Positions 1 to 12,126 of a stretch of 64,000 bases of DNA are shown one piece after another; positions within the stretch are counted from its first letter, which is position 1, and each line of letters opens with the position of its first letter. The stretch comes from Trichoplax sp. H2 (taxonomy: Eukaryota; Placozoa; Uniplacotomia; Trichoplacea): positions 186,001 to 250,000 of the forward strand of contig NOWV01000019.1 of assembly GCA_003344405.1 (NCBI GenBank), in the 5' to 3' direction. A model generated the notes under the pieces. The model was not told the DNA's origin. It worked only from the letters and a program-made list of their open reading frames with translations, and searched no databases. The position numbers were made by a program, and so were the translations under genes.

Positions 1-671
1 CAAGATACGCCTGAAAAGTAGGAAGGGAATTACTTCAATTCAGCTCATTGATATAATATGAAAACAATTCAAATCTACTGGACGCCATTGTACAAAAAAT
101 GATGTTTGGAATCAAGTTGTATGCAGTACCACTACAACGAGTAATATCAGAGCGACACCAGCACAAGAATTTCAAAGTATCCTTTGCTGTACAGTGTACA
201 GCAATGTTATTTTGCTATCAGATATTTGAGTAAAGGTATCAATTCAATTCATGCCTCTCGATATCGGTATAAATCACTGTATTTGCACGTTCGTTTTAGT
301 GCCAACTTTTCCCAGCTAAGGTATCGAAAGCGAAATGACAGACACTGAATAGGATATCTGTTCGACGGGTATATCCATCTGCATACTCTACCAATATACA
401 TATCGCTATCAAATTGAAATGAACAAAATTTTCATAGTTGCTGCACTCTACGCTGATGATTGGAAATGTTTCGACTATATAGTGTGTAGTACTGTACTTC
501 AAATGGAAAAAAAATTTCATATTTGCTGCACTCTCTTCACTGATGATAGGAAACATTTTGACCGTTGTTACGAAATAATATAGTTGTTATAGACATAGTA
601 TCGCTAAGATCGATCGTATTAAATAAGGCTGTTTATTACAGTCTATTTCTGCAGTTGTTCTGTAAACGATG
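1..671. other. Intergenic, no gene seen
   Basis: AT-rich sequence with no open frame starting at ATG that looks like protein and no splice-supported exon. It contains an imperfect palindrome near 186-202 (arms GCTGTAC and GTACAGC). I see nothing else in it. Confidence 0.5.
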
Positions 672-883
672 AAGTCCTAGATAGCATATCTAAGAAAATA
701 AGTTGTTATCTTATTAAGAATAAGATAAGATTGTCGTTAACGTTCATGGTATGTCCGTGTCTGTAATGTCTCTAAATATGAATAATGATGACGATTAAGT
801 CCTAGATAGCATATCTAGGAAAATAAGTTGTTATCTTATTATGAATAAGATAAGATTGTCGTTAACATTCATGGTATGTCCGT
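672..883. repeat. Pair of 87-bp direct repeats
   Basis: Two nearly identical 87-bp copies lie at 672-758 and 797-883, separated by 38 bp. Each copy carries an internal inverted repeat (TTATCTTATT ... AATAAGATAA) that could fold into a hairpin. There is no coding potential, so this may be a remnant of a small non-autonomous element or a local duplication. Confidence 0.8.
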
Positions 884-1754
884 TATTGCACATTACTGGT
901 AATTGTCTCTTCTATATAACGGCTCCTAATGCATAATAAAGTTAGTTCGGTACTTAAGCTCTATTGGACTCGTGATTGTTCAGTGCTCAAGCCCTACTGG
1001 ACTTTTGAATTATTGTTATTACGATAAACAAGAAAGTGGAACAACCGTATGGTGGACAGGACTGCAAATTGAAATGAAAAAATTTCCTGCACTCTCTACG
1101 CTGATGATAGGAAATATTTTGACCGTATAGCGTTTTCAGCGATACTACATATGAGCAAAGACGTGACTAGTGAACTTTCTCAACAGATGAAGATAGGATC
1201 GTCAGTTAGAACTGCTTTACCACGGGTAACCAAGTAACGTGTCAAGAGTGTATGGCCATGGACTACAACATATCCTCCTTCTCTCCACCTCAAAATGATA
1301 TTCATTCGTCAATACTGCTACCCTTTTCAATAATACAGGGGGCTTGCTCGTCGTTGGCACCACTGTGACTGTGAGAACTACCAAAGACTGCTGCAATAGT
1401 CACAGGGATTGAGAAAATCGTAACAGGGACTACTGCAATCCAAGGAAAGAAAGCCGTAACAACTTGCAATCTGCAAATCATTGTAAAAGGAGATGACTAT
1501 CTAGTTGTATAGCTGTTCAAGTGGTGGTATAAAATGGAGACTACAGTACTACTCTGTTGTAGCACCAAGTGGAGATCATTTACTACACCAGTAGTAGTAC
1601 TGTATCTTGACATTATTACTAATAGAGAATATCATTCAGGACGAATGATGATTCCTTGGCAAGGAAATACTGCGGCGATCGTAACTGCGAGACTAGCAGC
1701 ACCCACTGAGCTTGTTCGATCAACAAGCTCAATGTGGCCATCTCTGTTAAGGTC
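884..1754. other. Intergenic, no supported gene
   Basis: The sequence is not obviously repetitive. One short ATG frame at 1534-1791 runs into the following satellite and looks like chance. No family was recognised. Confidence 0.45.
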
Positions 1755-2560
1755 AAGTCGTCGTCATCCTAGTCGATCATGGATTGATTGATTTCTATAT
1801 CGCTTGTTGACTTGAGTGCGATTGAGAATCGGCATTGATCCATTGGCAATGGATTGGATCATTTTTTGTCTCGCATCCTAGTCGATCATGGATTGACGGA
1901 TTTCTATATCGCTTGTCGACTTGAGTGCGATTGAGTATCGGCAATGGATTGGATCATTTCTTGTCTCGCATCCTAGTTGATCATGGATTGACGGATTTCT
2001 ATATCGCTTGTCGACTTGAGTGTGATTGAGAATCGGCAATGGATTGGGTCATTTTTTGTCTCGCATCCTAGTCGATCATGGATGGATTTCTATTTCGCTT
2101 GTCGACTTGAGTGTGATTGAGAATCGGCATTGATCCATCGGCAATGGATTGGATCATTTTTTGTCTCGCATCCTAGTTGATGATGGATTGACGGATTTCT
2201 ATATCGCTTGTCGACTTGAGTGCGATTGAGTATCGGCAATGGATTGGATCCTTTTTTGTCTCGCATCCTAGTCGATCATGGATGGATTTCTATTTCGCTT
2301 GTCGACTTGAGTGTGATTGAGAATCGGCATTGATCCATTGGCAATGGATTGGATCATTTTTTGTCTCGCATCCTAGTCGATCATGGATGGATTGCTATTT
2401 CGCTTGTCGACTTGAGTGTGATAGAGTATCGGCAAATGGATCAATGCCATTTTTTGTCTCGCATCCCAGTCGATCATGGATGGATGGATTTCTACAGTAT
2501 ATCGCTTGTCGACTTGAGTGCAATTGTATATCGGATTGGATCATTTTGTGTCTGGCTTTT
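1755..2560. repeat. Satellite array, ~95-bp unit, about 8 copies
   Basis: The block containing GCATCCTAGTCGATCATGG recurs roughly every 92-108 bp (near 1762, 1870, 1966, 2063, 2167, 2262, 2369 and 2460). Each unit also holds the sequences CGCTTGTCGACTTGAGTG and CGGCAATGGATTGGATC. Unit length varies through short indels, for example presence or absence of GATTGAC or of an extra TTGATCCAT. The open frames across it are only repeat translations. Confidence 0.9.
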
Positions 2561-4518
2561 GCCATCGCATTCAATTGCAATAGTCCCAACATTGCAGTAC
2601 TTGGAGTGATGATGAAAGCACGCCATTAAACCTCCTGCTTGACCTATTGTCATGGATCGCGATTGATTGATTTGTATGGGATGGCAAAATCCATTGTCAA
2701 GTCGATTGTGTCTACCCCGGGGGGGGGGGGCTAGGGGCCCGGCGTACGGTACGAAGTGATGACGCAGTAGAGGACCCGTCAGGCTATACACTTGGCCATA
2801 CATGACTTGGTAAATGATATTAATCCATTGTCGTCGTCATGGAATACTTGGACGCAATACCCAACAAGGCAAAATGCCCCCCAAGATACCTGGAGACAAA
2901 GGCGAGAAATGATTTTCATCAAGGCAGAAAACGACAAGCAATATTGCTGTCATGGCGAGAAAGAGACGATAGTCCAGTGTACTCTCCATCGATAGACCAT
3001 TTGAAGGGTATATGTATTAAGTAGGTTGGAGTAGTGTAGTACTAAAAGAGTGGAGCATCTTTGCAATCGTATCGGTAGGACTAGGATTGATTGCGACACG
3101 ACTTGCTGATCATTAGACTAGCGACAGGAAGAAAACCTCCAACGATTCCAACGTAGTAGCACAACTAGCGGATAGGAAGAAAACCTTCAACGATTTAAAC
3201 TTAGTAATCGTTGTTCTACGATCATCATCCTCTTTCCATACTGGATTGGAGATCAAGATTGGCATTGGAAATTCACAAGTGAGCGTCCCCAAAAACCCCA
3301 TCGAGCATCACGCCAATTCCAACGTGTCAATACGTCATCGAGGAGGAAAGCGTTGTTGCTTTCTTCCTTGGGGCTCGACGCCATTGGTACTCGCAATTAA
3401 CACCGTTTGTTGTTGTACTCAACATCGTCAAATCAATCGCGTGGTTGAACTACCTGATCATCCTCATTCGATCCTAGTCTTGTCCACTAGCGATTGGCAG
3501 TACCACCCAAAAGAGTCAAGCAAGAAGCGATACAAGGTTGGAGGCATACAACTTTATCATCATCATGATGAAACAAAAGAAAAAAAAAATTTGAATTCAA
3601 TTGCTTCATTTACAGTTAATAGACAATTTGTAGCCTACAATTCTACTCCATCATCATCATTGCAATTCTTCAAGTTGTTGCTATTTTTATTAGCCAGCAA
3701 TCATATCAAATGATGCATTGATTGTAAAGTACTTGTATGTAGGTGAGGATCGATGAATTCAATACAATGATGAGTTTCAAATTAGTAATTGATTTTTCCT
3801 CAATGCCAATCCATGGCCGGCCTAGTGGATACCATCGTTAGGCAGACGGCCATATCGCTGGTAAATGTTAGTCCTAATACGCTCCAATCTAGTTTGATGA
3901 CCATGTAGTTCACGCTTGATCATTTTCTCTTATTCATGCTCTCGAAACCAATAACCGAATAACAATACAGTCCATGGAGGATAAAAGAGAGATGGCCATA
4001 ACATAGCCAAGCAGTTGTTGAACTTTGACGCTATCATGACAGTTGAACAGCTTTAAATCAATCCAAATTGACTTTCTTACGGTAATATCAACCAGATGAT
4101 AAAATCCACTCATCTTGTTCAATTGCAAAAGCAATCAACATGGATCGCTACAGCCAAGGAAAGGCCACCGTACGGTAAAAATAGCGTAGAAGGATCAATT
4201 ATCCGTGTTGACAGGACGCTCTGTCGGATTAGTTTACCTTACCATCCATGACAGTATTTCTAATCGTTCTAAACCCAATCAAAGAGTGAAGGAAACACTG
4301 CAATCACTCATTTGATTTCAATCATCATCCAAAATGGATAACAAGCAAATTGTTATCTAGCTAGTTTCGTTCTTGTCATGACAAAGATAACAAAACAATT
4401 TTTAAATTTGTTATCTAAATTATTAACCATTTAATGTGAAAAATAAATGTTTTCTTTTTTTTTTTTTCCCCTTTTTTTGTCATCGTGGCGGTGGATAAGC
4501 AGATTCAATTACGCCACC
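2561..4518. other. Gene-poor stretch with a GC-rich spot
   Basis: No supported exon. A run of eleven or more G residues followed by GC-rich sequence lies near 2717-2755. A long open frame at 3246-3713 begins at TTG rather than ATG and is rich in His, Ser and low-complexity runs, so it was not called as a gene. Confidence 0.4.
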
Positions 4519-4887
4519 ATGTATGTCTACTTAAAAGATGGCCAACATTTACGTTATATTAGTCGAGTTAGCTTAGCAGATGGTTGTTATCCTTGTGTTC
4601 ATAATGTCTTGCATGAGCATAAGGAATTAGTTGAACCAGCAATTTGGTTTAAGGTCTTGGTGCTGGATTCCATTTGTATTGATTGTTCCAAGCGTATGTT
4701 CTACTGGACTACCGGCCATATCGGCAAGCATGATCTACGTTTATGGACAACGGAATATGGCGATATGGAATTTTATGATTATGATGATGACTTTGATGAG
4801 CTCTTTCTTCTAGCTCGCAAGTTATTAACAGAAAAGAATGCTATCGCTGATAAAGACTTGGCAGAAACACAGGTTAGTACTGTCTAG
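4519..4887 (+). CDS. Unidentified small protein or first exon (122 aa)
   Basis: The frame starts at an ATG in a strong animal initiation context (GCCACCATG) and stays open for 122 codons. The predicted protein is cytosolic-looking. It has four cysteines in the first half (two in a CxxC at about residues 57-60), a Tyr/Asp-rich acidic stretch around residues 85-100, and a Leu/Lys/Ala-rich helical end. I do not recognise the family. A good splice donor (CAG|GTTAGT) sits at 4872/4873, so this may be exon 1 of a longer gene rather than a complete CDS. A pyrimidine-rich acceptor follows only about 32 bp later, which would be an unusually short intron. No downstream exon could be confirmed. Confidence 0.4.
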   Translation: MYVYLKDGQHLRYISRVSLADGCYPCVHNVLHEHKELVEPAIWFKVLVLDSICIDCSKRMFYWTTGHIGKHDLRLWTTEYGDMEFYDYDDDFDELFLLARKLLTEKNAIADKDLAETQVSTV

Positions 4888-7139
4888 TTGTTTCTTTCTT
4901 TTACAGTCAGGTATGGCGATCAAAGCCTTATCCTCGTAGTCCTATTGAAAGGAAAGGCTTTACTTTAGCCTATTTTCCCCATGAATCGCTTGTCCTTTCC
5001 ATACATCATTCTTCTCATTGCAAAACTTTCCACCATTTCACCATACTGCCATCGTATTATCCTGACCATTAGCCAGTTGTTTCTTTTCTATCTTTGTTAT
5101 TACATTATACACGCTGCTGTCTGCAATATCCGGTATTGACAACATCATCAACTTCTCAACTTTACTGCAGTCTATCATTCACTTTTTGCTGCTTTTAATT
5201 ATTTAAAAATAAGCCCAAAACAACATTCAATAACACTTCACTCCATCATAAGAGGATGATTAGCACCTTACAAGGAAGCATGGAAAAATTCAACTACCCT
5301 CTTCACATAAATCGTATTCATCATGTTAAGAGAGAAGGGACCAAAATGTTCATCTGATGGCGTGGAATACCAATTATTGTGTCCAAATTAGACGATTACT
5401 TGGTCACAGTGCAAGCCATGATGGATAGTCCATTTCATGACTGTTTCTATTCCACTGTATTTTATAATCAGATGCATCGTAGTATCATTTTGCAAAGAAA
5501 TTCAAAAGGCTATTCGGAATGGTTCTACGATAGTTTGGACTCTATGCAGAAAGAAGGATAAGCATGAAAATAATATCAATCTCAGTCATAATATCGATCT
5601 ACCTACCCTTGATGATTGTTTTGACTCTGCAATCATCATCAAGATGGCGTAATGGGAAAGAAGAGTATACAGTACATAAATGAGCACTCTTCTCATCATT
5701 GCGCCTTCTAGTTCATTGGCATTCTTGACAGTCCTACGACAATATTCCAACGTATGACAACGCTGTTTTTCACTTTCTTTTTGGCTATTTGCTTGGTATG
5801 CTGAAGGCAGTCCACGTTGATATTCTATCCAACATACAGCATGCGTACACGTCTATTAACCGACAGTACTTCAACTTCTTTTCTCATCAAGGCAGTCATG
5901 AAAGTATGTCCAATCGCACAACGCTGCTTGATGACTCCATTTTGAACTATTTCCTTCGCATTTCTTCCTTCAGTCATGGACTCTCAGATGACTTGTACAT
6001 GCTTGAGAGATCGAAAAGTTTATAGTTTAGTCCTATTGCATCTTCAATGCAATGGATAACACTACTCTACCAAGATAATTATCCAAGGCAGCACACGCCT
6101 GGATTTTGGGCTATTTCGTCAACATTTCTTCCTTCAGCGCTATGCATCCTCGAATAGAATTTGGGACACTCACGGTACTGCGGAGGGTTGCGACTCCATT
6201 CCCCGATACTATTTTCCTTTTGCAATCAACTCAAAAGGCGATATCAATATCCACCATTCCTTGACTACTTTTCATCATGTTATTTTCTATTTGTTCAGGC
6301 TTAGTAGACAAAATCCGACAATCACAACTTGCATTTGTATTTTACTATTTTATTAGCATTGTGAACAGCATCGACAATTCTACTCCACGTTGCTATCAAG
6401 ACTAAGGTGCAACTCTGTGGTGCAGGATACAAAATATCACCACTCTAGTTTGTATTTTACCATTTATTAGCATTGTGACTGTCCACTTCTGAGTTCTCTG
6501 ATATCGATTGAGCCTATCTTGTTTTGCCTTCTATCGATTCGTTGATGTCAGTGCAACAGTGTTTCAACTTTTTTTCTAATACTATTTTCGAGCCAGATAC
6601 AGTATCAATTGATATGCTTGATAAACGCGTCCATCATCAAAGCTGTAATTAAGATCCAATTTCCCAGAAATGATCGATGACATAACGCTTAAGAATGATA
6701 GACACAAGGCAGTTTGGTCAATCAATTTTTAAAGTCTTTTTATTTGCCTGCAGTCTATCATGTCATGATGATGCGTTTGGTCAATAACTGCTTCTTCAAA
6801 TAATTCACCATATTGGTATAGTGTATGCCCATTGTCAAGATACAGTACGGATATTATTTTGCTGTGCCCTAGTTTGGTCCGTCTAAAATAGTGTTATCAA
6901 TATTTCGGTTTTCCAATTGCTTTCAGTATGGCAATAAATCTCAATTAGACTGAATTAGCCTTGACATCATTCGCTTGAAGGTCAATACCAGTACAAATAA
7001 TATTAGGCTAAAGAAGTCCCTGGCCAAACACTGTCAGCATGATGTTGGTGTTCCTTGATGAATTTTATAACAAGACGAAGAGTTACAATACAATACTACG
7101 TTCCATTCTCCATTTCCAATATGCAATAGCAGAAATAAC
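4888..7139. other. Intergenic, two weak exon-like frames
   Basis: Open frames at about 5379-5561 and 5789-6025 have protein-like composition (the first is rich in Phe, Tyr, Asp and Met) but begin at GTG or lack splice support. They could be exons or decayed copies related to the ORF at 4519. Nothing else was seen. Confidence 0.3.
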
Positions 7140-8393
7140 ATTTTTAGAGTTGAACAACAGGAACTAGCAGTATTTCAGTGATGAATGTTGTTGAAATCAA
7201 AACTGAAATTAGGTATCGCCATGCTTTCCCTTCAACTCATAAGTTTGGGTCAATCTTTGTAGCAATACTTGAACAACAGAAAGTAACTGTATTTTCCTGA
7301 TGAATGTTGAAACCAAAACTGAAATTATGTATAGCAACGCTTTCCCTTCAACTCATGAGTTTTCGTAGCAACATTTGATCCAGCCTATCAATCAATCAAT
7401 TATATTATAGAATTATCCATAAGACTCAGTCAGCTCACAGTTGCTGTAGTTGGAATGCTTTTGCAAGGAGGAATTCAATGTCCTTCAGTTGACTGTGATA
7501 GTAGATTGAATTTGACACTCGTCAAGAAAACATATCGTTGTAACAAAATGATTCATAAACCAAGAACTACTAAAAGGAAGTGCAATGGCTACCCTATTTC
7601 TCACATAATCCAAGGCCATCCTTAACTGAGTCCCCTAGTTGATTACCCTCTGAAAATAGTTTGTCCATTCAANNNNNNNNNNNNNNNNNNNNCATCTTTG
7701 TAGCAACATTTGAACAACAGAAAGTAACTGTATTTTCCTGATGAAGGTTGAAACCAAAACTGAAATTAGGTATCGCTATGCTTTTCCTTCAACTCATAAG
7801 TTTGGGTCCATCTTTGTAGCAACATTTGAACAACAGAAAGTAACTGTATTTTCCTGATGAAGGTTGAAACCAAAACTGAAATTATGTATAGCAACGCTTT
7901 CCCTTCAACTCATGAGTTTTCGTAGCAACATTTGATCCAGCCTATCAATCAATTACATTAAAGAATTATCCAGAAGACTCAGTCAGCTCACAGTTGCTGT
8001 AGTTGGAATGATTTTGCAAGGAGGAATTCAATGTCCTTCAGTTGACTGTGATAGTAGATTGAATTGTCTTCCATTTTGACCCGTAAATAAAACCATGGAC
8101 TACTACATCGATGTATCAAAGAGTCCATGGTAGAACATAAATATCGTTGGACTGTAAGAAAGTAATTCGTCAATCCTATTTTGAACAGTATCCAAGACAC
8201 TATAGTGCGCTCTAGTTTCACTTTCCTGAAATTGGAGACTCGTCAAGAAAACATATCGTTGTAACAAAATGATTCATAAACCAAGAACTACTAAAAGGAA
8301 GTGCAATGGCTACCCTATTCCTCACATAATCCAAGGCCATCCTTAACTGAGTCCCCTAGTTGATTACCCTCTGAAAATAGTTTGTCCATTCAA
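7140..8393. repeat. Near-identical duplication flanking an assembly gap
   Basis: A ~420-bp block at about 7251-7672 is repeated at about 7809-8393, separated by the gap and one extra 117-bp unit (7693-7809). Within each copy, a ~115-bp sub-unit (CAACAGAAAGTAACTG ... CCTTCAACTCAT) is itself in tandem. The second copy carries about 170 extra bases (about 8066-8234) bounded by AATT on both sides and containing the inverted arms CCATGGACT and AGTCCATGG. The layout suggests two alleles assembled in tandem. Confidence 0.8.
7673..7692. other. Assembly gap (20 N)
   Basis: Twenty consecutive N bases. The sequence on both sides belongs to the same duplicated block, so the gap size and order are unreliable here. 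Confidence 0.99.
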
Positions 8394-10045
8394 CTTTCGC
8401 TGTTCAACTTGATGATTCATCGATCCCATTTGGGACAAAATTCAAGACCCTACTGGACAACGTGGTGTAGTTGATGATCCACAGAAAATAGTCTGTCCAT
8501 TCAATTTTGCTCCCTAACCATGTATGAATCTTATTGCGGATAGAGTTTGGTCTGTTGATTCAATTGTGGCCTTTCACTTAGTGATGTAAATAGATCAATT
8601 TCGATTGACTGAATAATCCATCAACTTCAATCCGGAAAGAAAACTAAACCCTACTTTTACAACCTCGCTCAGATTGCTTTCATTTCTCAATACAAGTACG
8701 TACAGTAATGGTATAAAGCATTCAAGATTTTACATTTAAAATGGCGAGTGTGAAGAATGCACTTGAATCAAAATGTATACCACAAGGTTATCGTAATACC
8801 CTGAGAGAATGCAAGACCCTAGTTTGCAATATACTCATGAAAAGGTGAAAACAAGGGCAGTATTTCAAATTATCCTACCAATACAAAAGCCAATTTAGCT
8901 TGTAACGATTCTCACATGAGTGCCATATTGGATGGTTTCGTCGTTTTTACGCTATAATCCTATTCAAATGAAGACATCGCTTTAGACCATAGAAAATGCT
9001 TTACCCTTTATGGTCTAGACCGATTGCAAACTATTTGGCTTACGTCCAGTGTTTACCGCATTGAAATCTTGTGCCTTTGAAATGAATAGAAAATTAAACA
9101 GTTGTAAGGCTATTTCAAATCTTGTTGTGAAATGGAAGACAGCCATGGATCTACTCGATGCTATGAAAAGTATAGACGACTAAATTGAATTATCCATCTC
9201 ATTTTGACATGGATTTTATTCTTGTCAAGTTTTAAAGGAAATGAGTCGGTCGATAGAAACAATTTATTTATTGTTGGAAAGGCAGCTGAACATGAGAATG
9301 GTTTTCAACAAATACATAACATTACACCCAGTGGCTGCTCCACATACTGGGACATCCATTTTGTCAGTCATGAATCCATTCCTTTTTGCGTCAAATTATT
9401 TTATTTCCCATTACTATCGTTGTCAACCGAATACAAATACTTTACCCGGCAACTGCATACTCGGATATGTATTTAGTCAGTAATGAAACCATTCTTATTG
9501 CGTCAGATTATTGTACAGCAAGGACAATCATCACCCATTCTGTCTTTAAATCGATCCTTTGGAAATATTTTAAGAACGGGGTAAAAGAAATAAGCAAATA
9601 AAGGCCAAACATCCAAAATGACCTTGTGTCAACATCGACGCTACAATGGATTGTCCATAGGCAAATATGTCTCCCGCCAGTAAATCAAAAGGGTGGCCAT
9701 AGTAGACTGCTTCGAATGCATCCTTGACCATGGTGATGAATTCCTTTAGCATTCAATCTTGCCATGATGGGATTGACTATTTAATCTCGTGTTGAGATTG
9801 ATTAATGCGCTGTACATTTTGTACATTTTGCAATCTTGTCACGGACAATAACCTTAATTTTGTGCCATTATGGGTAATTAGAATCAATGTCTATTTTTCA
9901 ATGGCTTGCAACCGAATAAATTACTGTAATATTCGACTATTTCATTATGATAAAGCAATACGCCATGGCAAACTATTATTAAAATTGGACTTGGATGTTG
10001 AACTAGGCATTGTTGTCATGGATCATTTTGGATAGCATAGTCAAT
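8394..10045. other. Intergenic, no supported gene
   Basis: AT-rich sequence with several short frames and no convincing exon. Short motifs such as TTTGTCCATTCAA recur from the preceding duplication, and nothing else was recognised. Confidence 0.4.
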
Positions 10046-10346
10046 GCGTCAGATTATATTGTTAACCTTAAAAGACAATCTTTCAACATTTTTGTTATTC
10101 CAAGTAGTAAACATTCTCTAGGCTTTCAACTGAGGATAGAGTCGATGTCTATGATCGGTTAGAAACGCATAACATTGATATTGATAATCATGGAGGAGCG
10201 TAAGATTATATTGTTAACCTTAAAAGAAAATCGTTCAACATTTTTGTTCTTCCAAATAGTAAACACGCTCTAGGCTTTCTATTGAGGATAGAGTCGATGT
10301 CTATGATCGGTTAGAAACGCATATCATCGATATTAATAATCATGGA
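10046..10346. repeat. 152-bp tandem duplication
   Basis: Two copies begin at about 10046 and 10198 (starting with AGATTATATTGTTAACC) and end near ATAATCATGGA. They differ at only a few positions, implying a recent duplication. No coding potential. Confidence 0.85.
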
Positions 10347-10625
10347 CAGCAAACAGTTTGGAATGGATTACGCTTAAAGGCAATCAATAACTCTTTTCAT
10401 ATTTTACTGATAGAATAATCAATCGACTATTGCCATCGATGCTATTCTTTTTAAGGACAGTAGTATATTCATTCTTTGTCTTGATATCAGCAATTTATCT
10501 TATGCACGGATCTTGTAGTCTATCCCTATTCTATAACATTGGTGGTTGAGTTAAGCTCTGAGTAGAGAATTGGGATTATTTTCTATGGCCTTGAGTTTAT
10601 AGAAATGTGTAAACTATCTATCTTG

Positions 10626-11645
10626 ATATCACCATTTTATGTTGCATTTTTGTAAATCTATAAAACATCCATGATAACAGTAGATTGGTTCAACTCTCAG
10701 CACAAAGTGAGGGTATTATCCTTGGCTTGGATGGCAGAAAGTACTACATCTACTTTGATATTATGAACGCATTTTGTAGAGTTTATCCTATTACCCATCG
10801 ACTACAACAATATCACCATTTTGTGTTGTATTTTTGTAAGGCTATAACGTCCATGACAACAATTTTTTGGTTAAAAGTCTCGACACAAAGTGAGGATACT
10901 GTCCACGGCTTAGATGGCAAAAAGTCCTATACTCTCTACCTTGCTATCATGAACACATTTTATAGAGTTTATCCTATTCCATCGACTACAACAGTGAAGC
11001 CAAAGACAATCTTTGGCGGCTTCGAGTAAGAGAACGTATAAACGTAAAACTCTCTACGTTGGATAGAATAATAGTCTATTAGGCATATGTAAGCTTTCTG
11101 ATAACAGTGATGACAGCAACGGATTAGTTAAAGTAGTAAATAGTTGGGTATTTGTCTGCAGCTTTGATCGCATTGCAGAAAAGAATATACTCTCTATGCC
11201 TTAACTATCATGAAGGCATTTTGTACAGTTGATCCTATTCTATCGACTACCAACAGTGGATAGTAAGACGATATTGACAGCTTCGAGTACAAGAAAATAG
11301 AAACTCTCTACGTTAGATAGAATTATGGTCGGTTAATTATAGCTTATCCTGTAACATGCATTGCATATTGAGACATACTCTACGGCTTTGAGTACCGAAA
11401 TAGATCAATTTTCTAACGTCATATTTCCAGTCTATATTAGACATAGGTGTGAAGAGTAATCGCCTATTGAAACTTCCAACATATCGCTGATGTAATACTA
11501 TCTATACAAGAAGATATTAAACAAAGCTATCGAGAATAATTTCCTATTAAAACTACTAACATATCATTCATATGTGATGCTCTATACATAAAGGTTTTAA
11601 ACAAAGCTATGGAAAACAATCCCCTATTAAAACTAGAAACGATTC
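10626..11645. repeat. Diverged tandem repeats (~183-bp and ~86-bp units)
   Basis: A ~183-bp unit starting ATATCACCATTTT occurs at 10626 and 10809, with more diverged copies to about 11300 (shared phrases include AGAGTTTATCCTATT and ATCGACTAC). From about 11450 a different ~86-bp unit (CCTATTAAAACTA, TTAAACAAAGCTAT) repeats two to three times. The frame at 10685-11029 is a repeat translation. Confidence 0.65.
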
Positions 11646-12126
11646 ATAGACTTTTTGGCTTTGGGGGTAAAATTTGATCTATAGGCGTCCCTGACATTAC
11701 CAAGCAATCCATGAAATTAAAACTCTGCAATAGAGTAACTTGTAGATGTTATACTCACAGAATGGACATCCAATAATATGAATCATATCAATATCTTGTT
11801 AATGCCCATACAAGACATGAATGTTTATTAATATACATTTCTACCTTGGTAAATGATATAAACGACATTGTATCCCTATATTACACCTTCACTTGGATAT
11901 CTTAAGAGATGCTACTCAAATAACCATCTAAATTACAATTAGAATTGGTAGTGTCATCATTACAGCAGTAATAAATGTTCGATATTATGATATAGCAAGA
12001 TATGGATTCCAACATTTCACACTGAATTGAAATAATACTTACAAAATATATAATCATAAGTCATACATTCCTTATTTCCATTTATACATTGTCATTGATC
12101 CTGTTATATTCTTGCCTTTCTTCTAG

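Noticed and set aside
2330-2803. Overlapping frames on both strands
   Set aside because: They are translations of the 95-bp satellite units.
3246-3713. 155-codon plus-strand open frame
   Set aside because: It begins at TTG, not ATG, has low-complexity His, Lys and Ser runs, no domain and no splice support.
7988-8221. 77-codon minus-strand frame
   Set aside because: It lies inside the duplicated repeat block and its extra segment. There is no family resemblance.
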